From Mycteria americana (Eukaryota; Chordata; Aves; Ciconiiformes; Ciconiidae), in contig NC_134368.1 in assembly GCF_035582795.1 (NCBI RefSeq), forward strand, positions 10,813,501 to 10,877,500: a stretch of 64,000 nt of DNA, read 5' to 3'. The notes beneath the pieces are model-generated. The model made no database searches and had not been told where the DNA came from. It saw nothing but the letters and a program-made list of their open reading frames with translations. This document shows positions 1-12,136 of the stretch, one piece after another (within the stretch, counting starts at the first letter, position 1; every line of letters begins with the position of its first letter). The position numbers were made by a program, and so were the translations under genes.

Positions 1-108
1 ACTGAATAACCTCATCTCACCTTCATGCCTCAGTCCCCCATTTGAAAGCTAGGAAGAATGACTATTTGTATTTGAAAGATGCACAGATGATACACAAGTT
101 TTGGACCA

Positions 109-149
109 CACACAACACACAGGCACACAGAGAGAGAGAGAGAGAGAGA
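109..149. repeat. CA-rich then (AG)n microsatellite
   Basis: An imperfect CA tract runs directly into about ten uninterrupted AG units from 129 to 149. It is a simple sequence repeat in ZFYVE28 intron 1 and is likely polymorphic in length. Confidence 0.9.
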
Positions 150-1048
150 AATAACTATAAAAAGATCTGGAACCAACCTCACAGCATTTCATTGCTTGAC
201 CTGACTGATAACAAATGACTCTGGGCTTAAGCAAAAACTGTGCTTAGTTTTCTTACATTAAAACTAATGTTTCCAGGAGAAAGGTTGTCACTTATTAACT
301 CTTCAGGAGCACTCATGAAGTATTATTTATGACAGTCTTACATGGTTTATCTTTTTTCAAAGAGCATGAATTAGTATCCATGATACACATCTTTTCTAAA
401 CTAATCAAAAAGCTTATTAAGCACCGATCAAGTCAGCTGAATTTAAACAATGGACTACTTTGTTTCACGTAGGAAACAAAAGCAATTAGGCACCTTCCAT
501 TCACCTAATTTGTTAATATCAGAACAGTAGATTATGTGTGTGTACATATAGATGGATATAGACATATTACATAAGAAATTAACAGAACATTGCTAATGTA
601 GAGTAAAAAATAATTAAGTTTTTATACTGAAAAGCATGTGATGGCTTTTTAAAGATGCACTCACTTTTTAAAAAGTTGCATCCCAGTTCCATATCTAAAA
701 ATACTTTAAAATTCAGAGGTATGAGTTATTTTAACATTAACTTATTGGTTTCTTGTTATCAACTATACACAGCACTGCCTACTAAGAGAGTGCCAAATAG
801 TAACTCTCAATAGTTCAATAGGAAAAGAAGAAATCAACTGAAAAATAGATACAACCTAAGGCTAAGGCTTTCTTAAAGAAACTAATTGTCAAAGGAAATA
901 CTGTGGCCAATTGAGAAAATATACCTTTAAAAAATAACTGGACAAAAAAATTAAAGTGTCAAGGGAATATATGCCCTGAAATAAACATAAATGCCCAATA
1001 ACTAGCCTTGCTTCCTTGCTTCTTCTAGTGAGAGAAGTGGAGAAAAAA

Positions 1049-1107
1049 GCCTACTGCCTTCCTACTTCAGTACCTGCCTTTCTACTTCAGTACCTGCCTT
1101 CCTACTG
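1049..1107. repeat. 20-bp tandem repeat, about 2.5 to 3 copies
   Basis: The unit CCTACTTCAGTACCTGCCTT at 1061-1080 is repeated at 1081-1100 with one change (T for the first C). Partial copies precede it at 1049-1060 and follow it at 1101-1107. This is a small minisatellite with no evident function. Confidence 0.85.
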
Positions 1108-4100
1108 TCACCACTACTATCAGGTACAGTATTTGTCAAGTATCCCGACAATCAAGAGGGCAAAAAAATTTGTAGCAAGTCTATAATTATGTACAAAACT
1201 CCCCAAAAAAATCTAGGGGGAAGTAGTGTCTTTGTTAGGGAAACAGAAGCCATCGCAAACAGTAAACAAAACTTCTGGATGCAGAGGGGTATGACATAGC
1301 CTAAGCAAAAAAAACAACCCACACCAAACAACAATAAAAAACCCACAAACAAGAACCCACAAAATCAAGAACCAGTCTTACTGCAAGTTGAGGACATTTG
1401 CTCTGGATATAATTTATCTTCCTCAAATTTACTCAATCAGCTGCTTAGACAAAACAATTAGCAAAAATATTACCAAAATACAGTAAAACTACAATCAATG
1501 CCCTTCCATAAAATACCTCCAAAACCCCCCCATGAATCTGAAACCACAGTCTCCAACATGAACATACCAGTTCTGAAGAAAATGCTCAATAATCACTCTA
1601 ATATAAAGAAAATATCAGCCAAATTACAGCAAACACCTGTCAGTAAACAATATGCAATTTTTAACATAAGGCACATCAAATAACCTGCCCTCTTCCAATT
1701 ATTTGCTGCTGATCATGACATAACATTCTTATGCTCGATTTTATACAAAAATTGTAAGATAGCTACGAGGTACACAGGAAGCTCATTCCTTGAAAGAACC
1801 CACTGCTACCTATAGTCTTCAGAACAGATCTCCAGATCTGGCCAAACTCGCCACCACAAGCATACATACCAAATAGCAACAGACTTACAGAAAAATCAAT
1901 GCAAAACCTTCTAATACGTCTTTACAACCACCCAATGGAGCCTATGCATACACTTAGAAGAATGCAATACATTTCACCCACAGCACCCCATGTCCTTACA
2001 GGATCTACACTCACGTAACCACACAACCACCGTGTTCAAAGATGAACATGCACCATTCATCACCGAGGAACACAGAAAAAACCTAGCTACCATTTCCACT
2101 TCAGCTCTTATGCCTCAGTGAGGACCTGCAAGATTCCTTAAAATACAAAGCAAAAAACCTCATGGGTTCAAGATAAGATTTGTTTGACAGCCCTTTACAT
2201 TTTTTCCTACTTCTTACATCATATTAACTCTTCCTTATTCTATATGGGCTTCCATCCATCTTGCACCATAAAATGACATAATTTCAACTGCATCAAGATA
2301 TTTTTGTAAGGCTGTCAACTAGATCAGGTATACTGGTCCAGCTTTATAAAAAATACCTAAAAAACCCCATTGAATAATATGTTCAGCAGCACAGGCACTC
2401 TATATATATGAATCTTGAAAATAAAGTAGAAGCAGACAGTGCTTTGAGAGGATTTGGAGGGTCTTATAGGAAGCATCCTGATATGTTCTCATTCCTATGG
2501 TAAGAGCACACAAACTCCAGCAACTGGACTAAGACAGCAAGGTGAAATTTCTGCGAGGAGATTGGTGCTTACAGAAGGAGAATGAGAGAAAGAGGCACTG
2601 ATCTGAGAGCCCATACCATTCCTAAAAAAGACTCCTAGATGACAAACATGCAAAAACCACTTTTAAACAAACATGCAAGACCCCTTTCACGCTCAGCTCC
2701 CTTAATGGGAGGAAACAATAACCTCAAGAAATTGGGGTTTTGAACATCTGATGAACTTCAGAATGTCAGGAAACATTTCCTACATTAAAGGTTTACAACG
2801 GAAGGTGAGAATTAGAGGAATGCAAAGCAGAAATGCAGAACACCCTGAGCATCCGGTTAGTTTAGCTTCAACCACCTATAATTCTCAGAGATCAAAGTGC
2901 CAGTCAATGGCAGGAATTAACACATTCAAGCATAAACACCACCCCAGTTTAAATTTACCCGTGTCCCATTTGAAAATAAAGAGCAGGCATTTTGAAAGAG
3001 TAAGAGAGTAATCCTCCCTTTTTCCTTCCTCATACTATTTTTCTTACATTTTTATGCGAAGCATTTTCTTCCACCCTGTCTTCTTCACCTGTCTCCCCTT
3101 CAGTGTCCTTTTCCCCCTTTGCTTTCCTTTCATTCATTCACCCAGCGTGGCGTACATGGAACTGACATGATGCTCACTCTTATGTTATTCCTTCTAAACG
3201 GCTATCAAGTATGGATAAAGGCCCTGCGAGAGAAAAGAAAAATGAGCTTATAGCCTACAAAGACAGAGTAAAGTAGAGGCAGTCCCTACATGACGCTCTC
3301 AGAGGTCAACTGTCCTTGCTGTAGATTGTTACACACTTCCATAGCCTCACTGCAGAATCCTATTTCCTTTCATAACTCAGTTCCTGTCGGTCAGCTTTTC
3401 AGGGCATCTTATTCCTCAACAGGATCAAAAGCATTAATACTACAGGGAGAAGAGGGTGGTGAATGTAGAATAATCGGAGTAAGAACCACCATCGATGGGA
3501 TCAGAAAGATCAAGAAGAATTGCCAGGCTGGAGGCCTGAGGAAGTAATGCAAAAAAGTCACTGATTACTGGGGAGACAAAGAGGAAAATCCTACAGCCTG
3601 CAGGGTTGAACAGAAATACACAGACAGGATGTAATATCATCAAAATAAATAAATAAGAGCAAGATCTTCCAGTTATAGCAGCAAGGTATACTGAGACAGG
3701 AATGCTGTACCTTTAAGTTGTCCAAACATTCTATCTCCCCCAAAACTCACTCTTTCCTATATCCTAAATCAAGACCTCTATAAAATGCATTACAACTTTT
3801 GTCACTCACCTGTTTTCAAACAGCAAGCAGCTGAAACTGCCTCAAAGGAAAAAAAATGTGTTGTATTACACTGAGCTACCCATCAGACATCGGTTAAGTG
3901 CTTTGCTTTAGCTGACTTAGGGATAGCTTGAGTTTATAGGATTCAACAGCTTCAGCTAGCATGGAATGCAGCAGTTCACTTCCTGAATGCAAGCAGGGGG
4001 CGTACAGTCATTATACCAACGATCCCCAGCTTGTAATTTTAGATACACTAAGGAGTTGGAATATTTTGTACTTTCAAGATGAAAACAAAGTCTCAGCTGA

Positions 4101-4919
4101 GAACAGGTAAGACAGACTCCAATTCAGCAGCATTCTCCAGTAAAATGACCAAGCTTGAGAAACTTGCTCTTTCACATGCGCTGTGAAGGCTGGTCAGTCT
4201 TCAAACACGAGCCAAACATATTCAGCCTTCAATTAATTTATAACATCATTATTTAAAAATACTTTTACTGAATGAATTTAAATGAATATTGCTAGCACAA
4301 CTGCCATGAAAGTAGATCATCATAACTATTAAAGCAGCTAAATGAAGCATGTCAAAAGTATTTGCACTGTTTATTTTTCAGTTAGTTCAGTAAGAAAATA
4401 TTCTTCTGTGGTCCAACGCAGAGGGTGTTTTAGTGGGTTTTTTGTTTGTTTTGGGGTTTGTTTTGTTTTGTCATTCTTCTAAATAACCTGGGAAGAATGC
4501 ACTGTGATCTTTAAAAAGCAATTTTTTCTAAATTCTGATAAGTACCACCACGTGGGGGGGAGGAAGGGAACAGAATCTAAACATCCAAATCAAGTTTCCA
4601 AGAGAAAGAGCAGAAAATAGTCTGCAGGACAAGGGACACATTAGGTCACACCAACGGCTGCTTAAGAAAGTTTATAAAGAAAATGCTTACCTCACTAGAA
4701 TGAAACTCAGCTTTAAGCACTGAGAAGTCAGTGGTCATTATGGAGACCAGAAGTATAAATGAATTGAAAACAGATGAGACATTTTAAGGAAAAATGTTCA
4801 CGAGCTATTGAATTATAAGGGTACAATCTGCAGCTCAGCAAACTCCCATGCTGCAGACTACCGTAAGTTTAAAAGAAAGCCCAGGGGAAACATCAGTTTC
4901 TATTAATCTCATCTTTTTT

Positions 4920-5012
4920 CCCTAGGTATCTGTTACAGGACACTGAGAAAAAGATAACCACCAGACATCACACCAGGCCAGATGGACCTCTGATCTGATA
5001 TACTATGACTCT
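4920..5012 (+). repeat. possible ancient CR1-like 3' fragment
   Basis: The segment contains a 'ggccagatggacctctgatc' phrase followed by 'tgatatactatg'. This resembles the 3' region of old amniote CR1 elements, in which a 'gatggacc..tggtctga..cagtatg' phrase recurs. A similar phrase (cctctgatctgatatacta) occurs at about 26846-26864 in CFAP99 intron 1. The match is from memory of the family and the copy is diverged, so the call is tentative. Confidence 0.35.
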
Positions 5013-8000
5013 GCTCACAGTAATCCACATCAAAAATAATTTTTCAAGGTGTATGTCTTTCTCTCACATCAGCCAAGCAATTCTCTTAATAGACAACTGC
5101 CAATAGTTACTTACTTCCCTTTTTCAGGTACAGATTAAAAAAAAAAAATCAAGGCTAAGAAACAATATGACTGTAGGTAATTATCTTCAGTCAGCTGCAG
5201 AACTAGAATAAAACAGCAAAGAATTATTAGTTTCCACACTTGTGTTCAAACCACTAGATGGTGCTTCTAAAATGAAGCAATTCAGTATGCAAAACTCTAA
5301 AACTGAATAATGTATGCCAATTTGTAAGTTGCCTTCCTCAGGATCATTATCAATAACACTGATTAATGTGGTTCAATAGCTGCAGCCTCTGATCAGACAG
5401 TAGCAACAAGAATAATTAAGCAGATAATTGAGATCAAAGAACTGATCATGAAAATAGTGAAGATTTCCAAAAACCCAGTAACTGCTGTTTCCCCAAGTAA
5501 GAAAAACTACTTATTCTTCTGTCTTTGAAAGTCATTAGATGTTAATATAAATATTGCACTAAATAACAAGTTTTGTTCACAAACTGCTGTGCCAAAAGGC
5601 TTTGATTACTGTATGGCATCAGTAAAAAGAAGCTTTATGCTACAAATAGCATTTACCTCTTCTTTCACTCTTCATTCAAGTAGTTTTCTTGAAGATGTTT
5701 TTCCCAAGACTGAACTCGCTCTAGTTCTCTTCTGTGAAGAGCAAACCCCTCACTTTTAAGATTTGGAAACCATAGCTAAAATAAGATGCTAACTCCTTTC
5801 TACCTATCACTCTGTAAAATCATCCTTCCTTTTTCATTCACTCCCCCAAAACTAGTCTCAATAGTTGCTTGGCTACTCCAGTAGCTTCATCCTTTTTCAT
5901 TTCTGACCATTTCCATCCATCAAAACACCGCTTAAAATAATCCCTCCCTCTTCCTGCATCTCATTCTACTGACCAAACTTCAAAAACGCGCTTTGCAGTA
6001 TGTTAAACACATAGTCAACTGTGTAATTTATACCATCTTCCTTTCTTCTGAAGTTCAAACTTCTATTAATCTTTAAAGACCTCTTCCTCTTTTTCTACTT
6101 ACAACCGTTTTTTCCTACAAAAATTCCTACAAACATATTTCCTCTTTTCCTTTAAAAGAAAAAAATTCAGTTTTGACTACTTCCTATTGTATTTCCCATC
6201 TTTTACTTCTTGGAGTCAGCTCTGCCACTAAGCAACCCTGACAATATTGCTGAGAAAGATTAACTTATGTGTAGCCTTTAATGTTCAACACTCACCTAGG
6301 ACTTTTTTTAAACACTTTTCCTTGTGCAAAGTAATGCAGAAACTCCTAGAGGTCATGTGATTTTTTTTTTTGCCATTGGCTCTCACTTTCCTACCTTAGA
6401 GGATTGCTCTTCATCCCCTAGGAATGCTCTCTCTTCCTCTTACGTACATGGGATCTTCTTCCAAGATACTAATTTACTATCTCTTGCTTTAAAGTCTTTT
6501 TTTTAAATTAGCATACATATCTCTTGTTCAAAATCCTTTAACAACTACTATTAGCAACCATAATTACTAGCTATGGCTTACTTTTGTAAAATGTAGCTTA
6601 GTAAGAAGACCCTTAAAGAAGTTAGAGAAAGGCACTATGCACAAACACAGAAACAAGCCTTCCCCAAGTACCAGCCATTCCACTTATCCCTAAATCAGAG
6701 AGCACCATTGCAGAAACACATTAACAGGAAGCAAGAACCTCTCATCTTGAAGATGGATCTGCTAATCCAGCTGCAGAAAGTAATGATCAGATTAAATAAA
6801 GAAACCAAAGAAAATAATTTCAAAACAAATACCCAGGAAGGCAGCAACTACAATTCTCAGCATCTCCAAGCACTCCAGGGGGAGAAGATGCATAACCTCT
6901 GAAGCATGTGAAAGAGCTCTGCTGAGTACCTACTTGTCAGTAAGTGTTCACTCCTAGCTACAAGTTGGGGCCATTTCCGTAAACCTGTCTTCGCATCTCC
7001 ATGGGAATTATGCAGCCTTTTATTTAAAACAGACACTAAAGGCACAGCTGTACCTTGGTCAATCTTAGAGGAGAGGGGTGTTAAAAAAAATCATACAAAA
7101 CCTCCAGACTCATGCAAGCCTTGTGAGCATCATTTAACCAGAACAAAACATTCACAAAGCAATATCTTCACTACCAATGACTATGAATTGTGTGAATTAT
7201 AGGAACATAAGAAATTCTTCAACATTTACTGCAAGACGTTTCCATTCTTTTACTATGTAAAAGAAACTAGGAGCAAAAAATCAGGTTAGTGAATGCACAA
7301 CTGAGATAAATATCAAAAAAAGAAGGTAAGAACTCATGAAAAAACATATTCCTTAGCTTTTGTTCCCCAGGTAAAAATTTATTCAGATTCATAGATGTAA
7401 ACACAAAATAAGCAATATTTTAAAAAATAAAAATATGAAAAATAAATATACATTGAAGATGTTTCAGTCTTATGCTAAACAGATTAAAAACATCTTGAAG
7501 TTGTGGTTAAAGACAGACTTTCTTTTCCCCCATCAAACACTAAACAGTTTTTTCCAAATATCAATAAACTTGAGCTCAATTCAAAAGAGCTACCCCAGTA
7601 AGCTAGTTACCCACGCTTTTTTCAAGCTAGTCTATAGATTTAAGCAGCAAAGTTCAGAGAAATTATTCTGAGTACTTTGGATATCAAAAGCATTTCAAAA
7701 CTCTGCAAAACCAGTCCAGTTCCGTATTTTTGCTGGATGCTCAGACCTGCCTGGGAGCAGGTTCTGACCTGACACCTGTGGAATGCTCCAGCAGCAGAAG
7801 GTACAAGATAAGAAATTCCCTGAAGTGATAGGAAATATTTCCATTATATCTGTGCATACAGACAAATATTTTGATGTAGAAGGAATCATCCTTTATCTCA
7901 GAAAGGTGGCAGTACCTAGGATGCCTGCAGTGTCCTGAGGAGGTCAAACAGAGTAACTATTGTTCCACCAGCGTGCTGTAATTCAAGAACACTATTGCTT

Positions 8001-11000
8001 CAAATCACTCCTCTGCATTTTCTCCTGGTTAAAAAGCAAACACCAACCCCCATCCAAAAACTTAACACATTGAATCTGCAGTCCCCAAAAAGAAAACACT
8101 TCTTAGAAACAACTTTTAAAAAATTAAATAACAATCAATGTGGCACAGGAGGCTGGAAACAATCTCTCATCTCTGCTCCGTCTCTAATACATCAGTTAAA
8201 AGTCTGCCTCCTACCAGCTATACAGATCACATCACTGCTATTTATTTCATTCTCTGGTTACCTCTACCATCAGCATTTGATCCAGGATATTAAAATCTGG
8301 TATATCAGCATACCTGAAGAATAGGGCTGGACAGGAAGAGCACTGACTGCACAAGGATCTAGGAAAGTCATGCTGTTCTCGTGACATGCTCACGACATTA
8401 GTCAAGACTTTCCACTTCCTACACCCACATTTTCTCTCCCATCCTTGGTATGTTCAAACAGAGATGCAGCAGTTACTAAGTAAATATCTCTGCCTAGATG
8501 CAGGTCCCTGCATCTTACAGTAACTTGATGATTACCCTGATAGTTTTGTAATTGCATCTTGTTAAGCAATATCTGTTCTATTCCATTTCCTCTTCTCCCC
8601 CATTTACAAAGATTAAGCTGAATTAATTTAACATTTTGGGGGTGGGTTTTTTAAGAAGAATTATGAAATAGTTCCCCTGGGATTAAGCTAAACCATGTAT
8701 TCGGGTTTCTGAACAGGCTGTACTGTGAATTTGCTGCACTCTAATGTCATCCCCCCACCTTCAAAAGTATCTCTGAACAGCAATCAAAGCCACAGGCCAA
8801 ATGCCCAGAACCATCAAAATCTGCTGCCATGCAGAAGTCCTATTATATGATAGTAGGATCTGGAATACTTCAGAAGCAGCATGCCCCATCACTGGTAGTA
8901 GCAAAATCTAACTGATAAAATGTACCTGGCATCCATAGTACCTAACAGAGGATTATAACTAAGCAACATAAGCCACTAGTGGTAGCCCCCACCAGAACAG
9001 TCCCCACCAGAATAAATATTTAAAAAAGTCATCTTCAAAATACATTATATGCAAAACCATTTTGAAATAAACTGTGGAACCCACTAACCTTATGGGAAGG
9101 AATCCTAAGGATTCCTTGACAAAATAGGAAAGCAAGTATAACCAGGAAAGTTACAGCCTCTAAATGTGAGCTCCTCCATCTTACTTTATACCAAAACAGT
9201 GCTATTCAAACTTCTTAATGTGAATTAAATATTCAAATTTAGTTACATTATCCATACCAATTCAATAGACACATCAGAAAAAATGCTTGTTTCTGAAGGA
9301 ACACACACTATCACAATTCACCAGTAGCCCATTCTGAATACAAGTACAAAATGAGGTAGTAAGCTACTGAAATTAACAAAAACTATTTGCAAAGAAAGTA
9401 TAAATATACAACAAAAAGGACATGGTGCTGGTTTTAAACTAACAGCAATAGATGTTACTGATTTATGAGGCCCATTGTCATGCAAGAGGCTTAGAAAGTT
9501 CCTTTACCACAGAAAAGTCCCACAGAAATAGACGCATACACTGTTTGATACAGACCTTGGATGCTGAACATACAGCATACAACAAAGGAACAGTATGTTA
9601 AAAAGTAAGTTTTATCATAAAAGGATGAAATCTCCATTAGAAAGAAAATTAACATGAAATCTAATTAGTTTTGATAAAAAATAGTGACAAAAGGCTATAT
9701 TTGCAATAATTTCTTCTGCATTTAAGATTACCAATGTTTCTTTTTGTTCATTAACTGTTTCTCTTTTAGTTGTTCCTTGGTATAAATCATAAACAAATAC
9801 AAAGTTTATTGAAAGCTACCTGTAATTTGTTACTGTATTTTCAGTTACTTAATCTCTACATTATTTTCCTTTCAGTTATTAGCAGCGATATCAAACAAGT
9901 ATGTGTTCTTCAACATTACTCACCAGGGTTACAACTAGATAAAAAAATCCATAAAGCCAGCACAATCTGAACTTTTATTCTGCAGTATCACCTCGACACT
10001 TTTTTTTTTAAACCCCAGCATAGTGGCTGTAATTTGTGGGAAAGGACTTTACGCATGGAAGGTTTACAAAAATGAGGCTTAACACTATTACTGAAATTAA
10101 AACATAAAAAAAATGGGTGGTAGTGACAGACAAGGACAAAAATTAAATCAAATACTTCATAAAGTGAATAACTATACCGACTGCTGTAATGCCTGGACAA
10201 AAGAGGATGCTATAGATGTTCAGAACCAGTAATGCCCTTCATATACGATCCGAACATCACATGCAAGACAAGATCACTCTCCAGACAGTTGTTATTTAAC
10301 TCGTGCCAGAAGATGATAATTTCATTACAAAGCAAGCTATGATTCTTGGATTCCTTCCAAGAATTTCAAAGCGAAAAGGGCAGAAAATCTGCACCTACAG
10401 AGCACCATTCGACAAATGTTTTAACTTAAAAAGTTCTCAGGTGCACGCAGATAGCATTAAGAGCAGAACAGGAGCACCCGAACCGTCTCTCTGCGGGGTC
10501 AGGCTACACGCCGACCACAGACGACAGCCGCCAGGACTTCAGCCCAGAAGCACTACCCGGAGGTGAGGCAGAGCCGCCTCCGCGCTGCTCTGCCCACCGC
10601 GGGGCGCGCCGCCAGCCCCGCAGCCCCTCCGGAGGCTCCCCGGTGCCGAGTTCTCCCGGGGAGCGCCGCCGGAGCCGGGGAGAGCCCCCTGCCCGCCCCG
10701 GGCCGCGCTCTCGCCAGGTCCAACGGCACACGCTCTGCTTTGTCATCTCTCCCCCCGCAGCGGGCGAGCCGCTCCGCGCACGCCGGTACGAGCTGCTCGC
10801 CCGCTCCGGCGCCTCGCACAGCCCGGCCCCTCCCGCCTTCCCCCCGCGGAACGGCCACAGACCGTGTCCAGCAGGACCCGTCCGAAAGCAAGCGGACCTA
10901 GCCCCGCTCCGCGCCGACCTCTCGCCACCTCCGCGGCGGCGGCTCCCAGCTGAGGCACCGCCGCGAACCGACCCGCGGCCACCAGCGCCGCGGCTGCGCG

Positions 11001-11148
11001 CCCGGCTCCGCGTCCCCCCGCCGCGCCTCAACTTCCCAACCGCGGGGTGAGGGTGGCCCCGGGGAGAGGCGAGCCGAGGTGCCGCCGGGCAGCGGCGGCC
11101 ACCCTGCGCCCCCGAGCCGCCCGGCGCCGGCGGCTCCTCACAACTTAC

Positions 11149-11187
11149 CTTGGGTTTGTAGAGCCACTTTCTGAACCTGTTCATCAT
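11149..11187 (-). CDS. ZFYVE28: ZFYVE28 first coding exon (partial gene)
   Basis: Read on the minus strand, this encodes MMNRFRKWLYKPK and is followed at once by a perfect donor, AAG|GTAAGT, in phase 0. From memory, this is the N-terminus of vertebrate ZFYVE28 (LST2 homologue). Two ATGs stand in tandem (11187-11185 and 11184-11182); I chose the first by analogy with the known protein. The frame stays open upstream through a GC-rich Ala/Gly run with no other ATG, only GTG, so that part is taken as 5' UTR. The family protein is a large endosomal regulator of EGFR signalling with a C-terminal FYVE zinc finger. None of that later sequence is in the window. CFAP99 lies head-to-head on the other strand, the same arrangement as in human 4p16.3. 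Confidence 0.9.
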
Positions 11188-11477
11188 CACCGCGGCCGCT
11201 GCCACCCCGCCGCCGCCTGCCGCTGCCACAGGGGCTGCCGGTTCCCCGCCCGCGCCGCTCGGGGGACCGGGGCGAGCCCTGCCCCTCGCCGGGAGGCTCC
11301 GCCGGGTCGCCGCCGCCGCCGTTCCTCCTCCTCTTCAGGGCAGAGGCCGCCAGCCGCCGCGGAGCGCGGGCGCCGCGCGCGCTCCCCTCAGCACAGGGAC
11401 CAGCCGCCGGCACGGAGGGCTCCGCGCCGCGCTGACAGCCCCCAAAACATTGCGCGGCCGGCAGCAGCGCCCCCCTA

Positions 11478-11487
11478 GCGCATGCGC
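11478..11487. promoter_or_regulatory. NRF-1 core site
   Basis: The palindrome GCGCATGCGC matches the core of the NRF-1 consensus. It lies about 290 bp upstream of the ZFYVE28 start codon, inside the CpG island. It is a motif match only; binding is inferred. Confidence 0.55.
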
Positions 11488-11534
11488 AGGGGCAGGCCCA
11501 CGATCTCCCTCCCCGCTGGCTACCGCGCCCGCGA

Positions 11535-11539
11535 CCAAT
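11535..11539 (+). promoter_or_regulatory. CCAAT box (NF-Y)
   Basis: GACCAATCGG has the flanks favoured by NF-Y. It lies in the shared promoter core about 57 bp from the NRF-1 site. Adjacent sequence ATGGCGGC also resembles a YY1 core. Confidence 0.5.
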
Positions 11540-11634
11540 CGGATGGCGGCCTGGGACGGCCCCCCATCCCCACCGGCGGACTCGCCCCGCCCACTCTGCT
11601 GCTCATTTGCGTAACACGCGAAGCGGGAGGAGAG

Positions 11635-11653
11635 ACTACGTGCCCCAGCATGC
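11635..11653 (+). promoter_or_regulatory. ZNF143/Staf-like motif 1
   Basis: ACTACGTGCCCCAGCATGC closely follows the ZNF143 (Staf) binding consensus, which begins ACTACA, has a CCC core and ends CAGCATGC. It is the first of three such motifs in about 350 bp. Confidence 0.55.
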
Positions 11654-11700
11654 CACGCCCCGCAGGCGGAGGCGCGGTGCAGAGAGCGCCGTGGCCCGGT

Positions 11701-11719
11701 GGACGCCGGGACTTGTAGT
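11701..11719 (-). promoter_or_regulatory. ZNF143/Staf-like motif 2
   Basis: On the minus strand this reads ACTACAAGTCCCGGCGTCC. The ACTACAA..TCCC half is an exact match to the Staf core, while the 3' half is weaker. Its orientation is opposite to the other two motifs. Confidence 0.55.
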
Positions 11720-11885
11720 CTTCTCCGCGGGCTACGCCGAGAAGGTTTCAGGATGGCGAGGCTCTGCTCGTGACAGTCAGCCCCACCCGAGTGCGTGCAA
11801 GGGGCTGATCGATTTCTAGCTGTCCGTGAGCACAAAAATCGAGGGGGGGGCGGAACCACTTGCTTGGCAACGGCGGCAAACAATT

Positions 11886-11896
11886 GCCGCCATCTT
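11886..11896 (-). promoter_or_regulatory. YY1 site
   Basis: The plus strand GCCGCCATCTT is the reverse complement of AAGATGGCGGC, the strong YY1 promoter consensus. It lies within the shared promoter, about 110 bp before the RFX-like site. Confidence 0.6.
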
Positions 11897-11966
11897 TTTT
11901 CCCGGCCGGGTAGTTCTTTGCCCCCGATCGGGCCGTTCAGCAATACAAAGGCGGGCGCGCGGGAGA

Positions 11967-11985
11967 ACTACAGCTCCCAGCAGCC
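11967..11985 (+). promoter_or_regulatory. ZNF143/Staf-like motif 3
   Basis: ACTACAGCTCCCAGCAGCC keeps the ACTACA..TCCCAGCA core of the Staf site. It lies on the CFAP99 side of the island, about 150 bp before the putative first-exon donor. Confidence 0.55.
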
Positions 11986-11988
11986 CCT

Positions 11989-12003
11989 GCGCCCCTTAGC
12001 AAC
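11989..12003 (+). promoter_or_regulatory. possible RFX X-box-like site
   Basis: GCGCCC-CTT-AGCAAC fits the X-box pattern RYYNCC-N(1-3)-RRNRAC with one mismatch (G at the third position). X-boxes bound by RFX factors are typical of ciliary gene promoters. A GGCAAC half-site also lies near 11866. A single imperfect match in GC-rich DNA can arise by chance. Confidence 0.3.
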
Positions 12004-12136
12004 GGCGCCGGGCCGGGCCGAGCCGCCGGCGGCCGCAGCGGGGTCTCTGCGGCTGGAGGGTCCCGCCGCGCTGAGAGAGGGGCGCCGGGCTCCGGCGGGG
12101 ACGTGGGCGGCCGCCCGGGCTGGCGGGGGCCGGCAG
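12004..12136 (+). other. CFAP99: putative noncoding first exon of CFAP99
   Basis: CGGCAG|GTACGG at 12136/12137 is a plausible splice donor on the plus strand at the CFAP99 edge of the CpG island. The first coding exon starts at 15000 after an acceptor, so an upstream 5' UTR exon is required unless transcription begins locally near 14.9 kb. The transcription start is unknown and the left edge given here is arbitrary, set just after the promoter motifs. Transcript data would decide. Confidence 0.4.

Larger units (their letters stand above)
1..11148 (-). other. ZFYVE28: ZFYVE28 intron 1 (partial)
   Basis: This stretch follows the donor of ZFYVE28 exon 1 on the minus strand and runs off the left edge, so exon 2 must lie outside the window. 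I saw no exon with the next conserved part of the protein (the segment rich in Asp, Glu and Tyr that follows the KPK end of exon 1). It is AT-rich with scattered short ORFs lacking domains. It holds an AG microsatellite at 129-149, a 20-bp tandem repeat near 1049-1107 and a possible old CR1-like piece near 4920-5010. Otherwise nothing is recognisable. Confidence 0.8.

Noticed and set aside
7995..8324. 109-codon plus-strand ORF in ZFYVE28 intron 1
   Set aside because: Low-complexity composition, no domain and no splice or promoter context.
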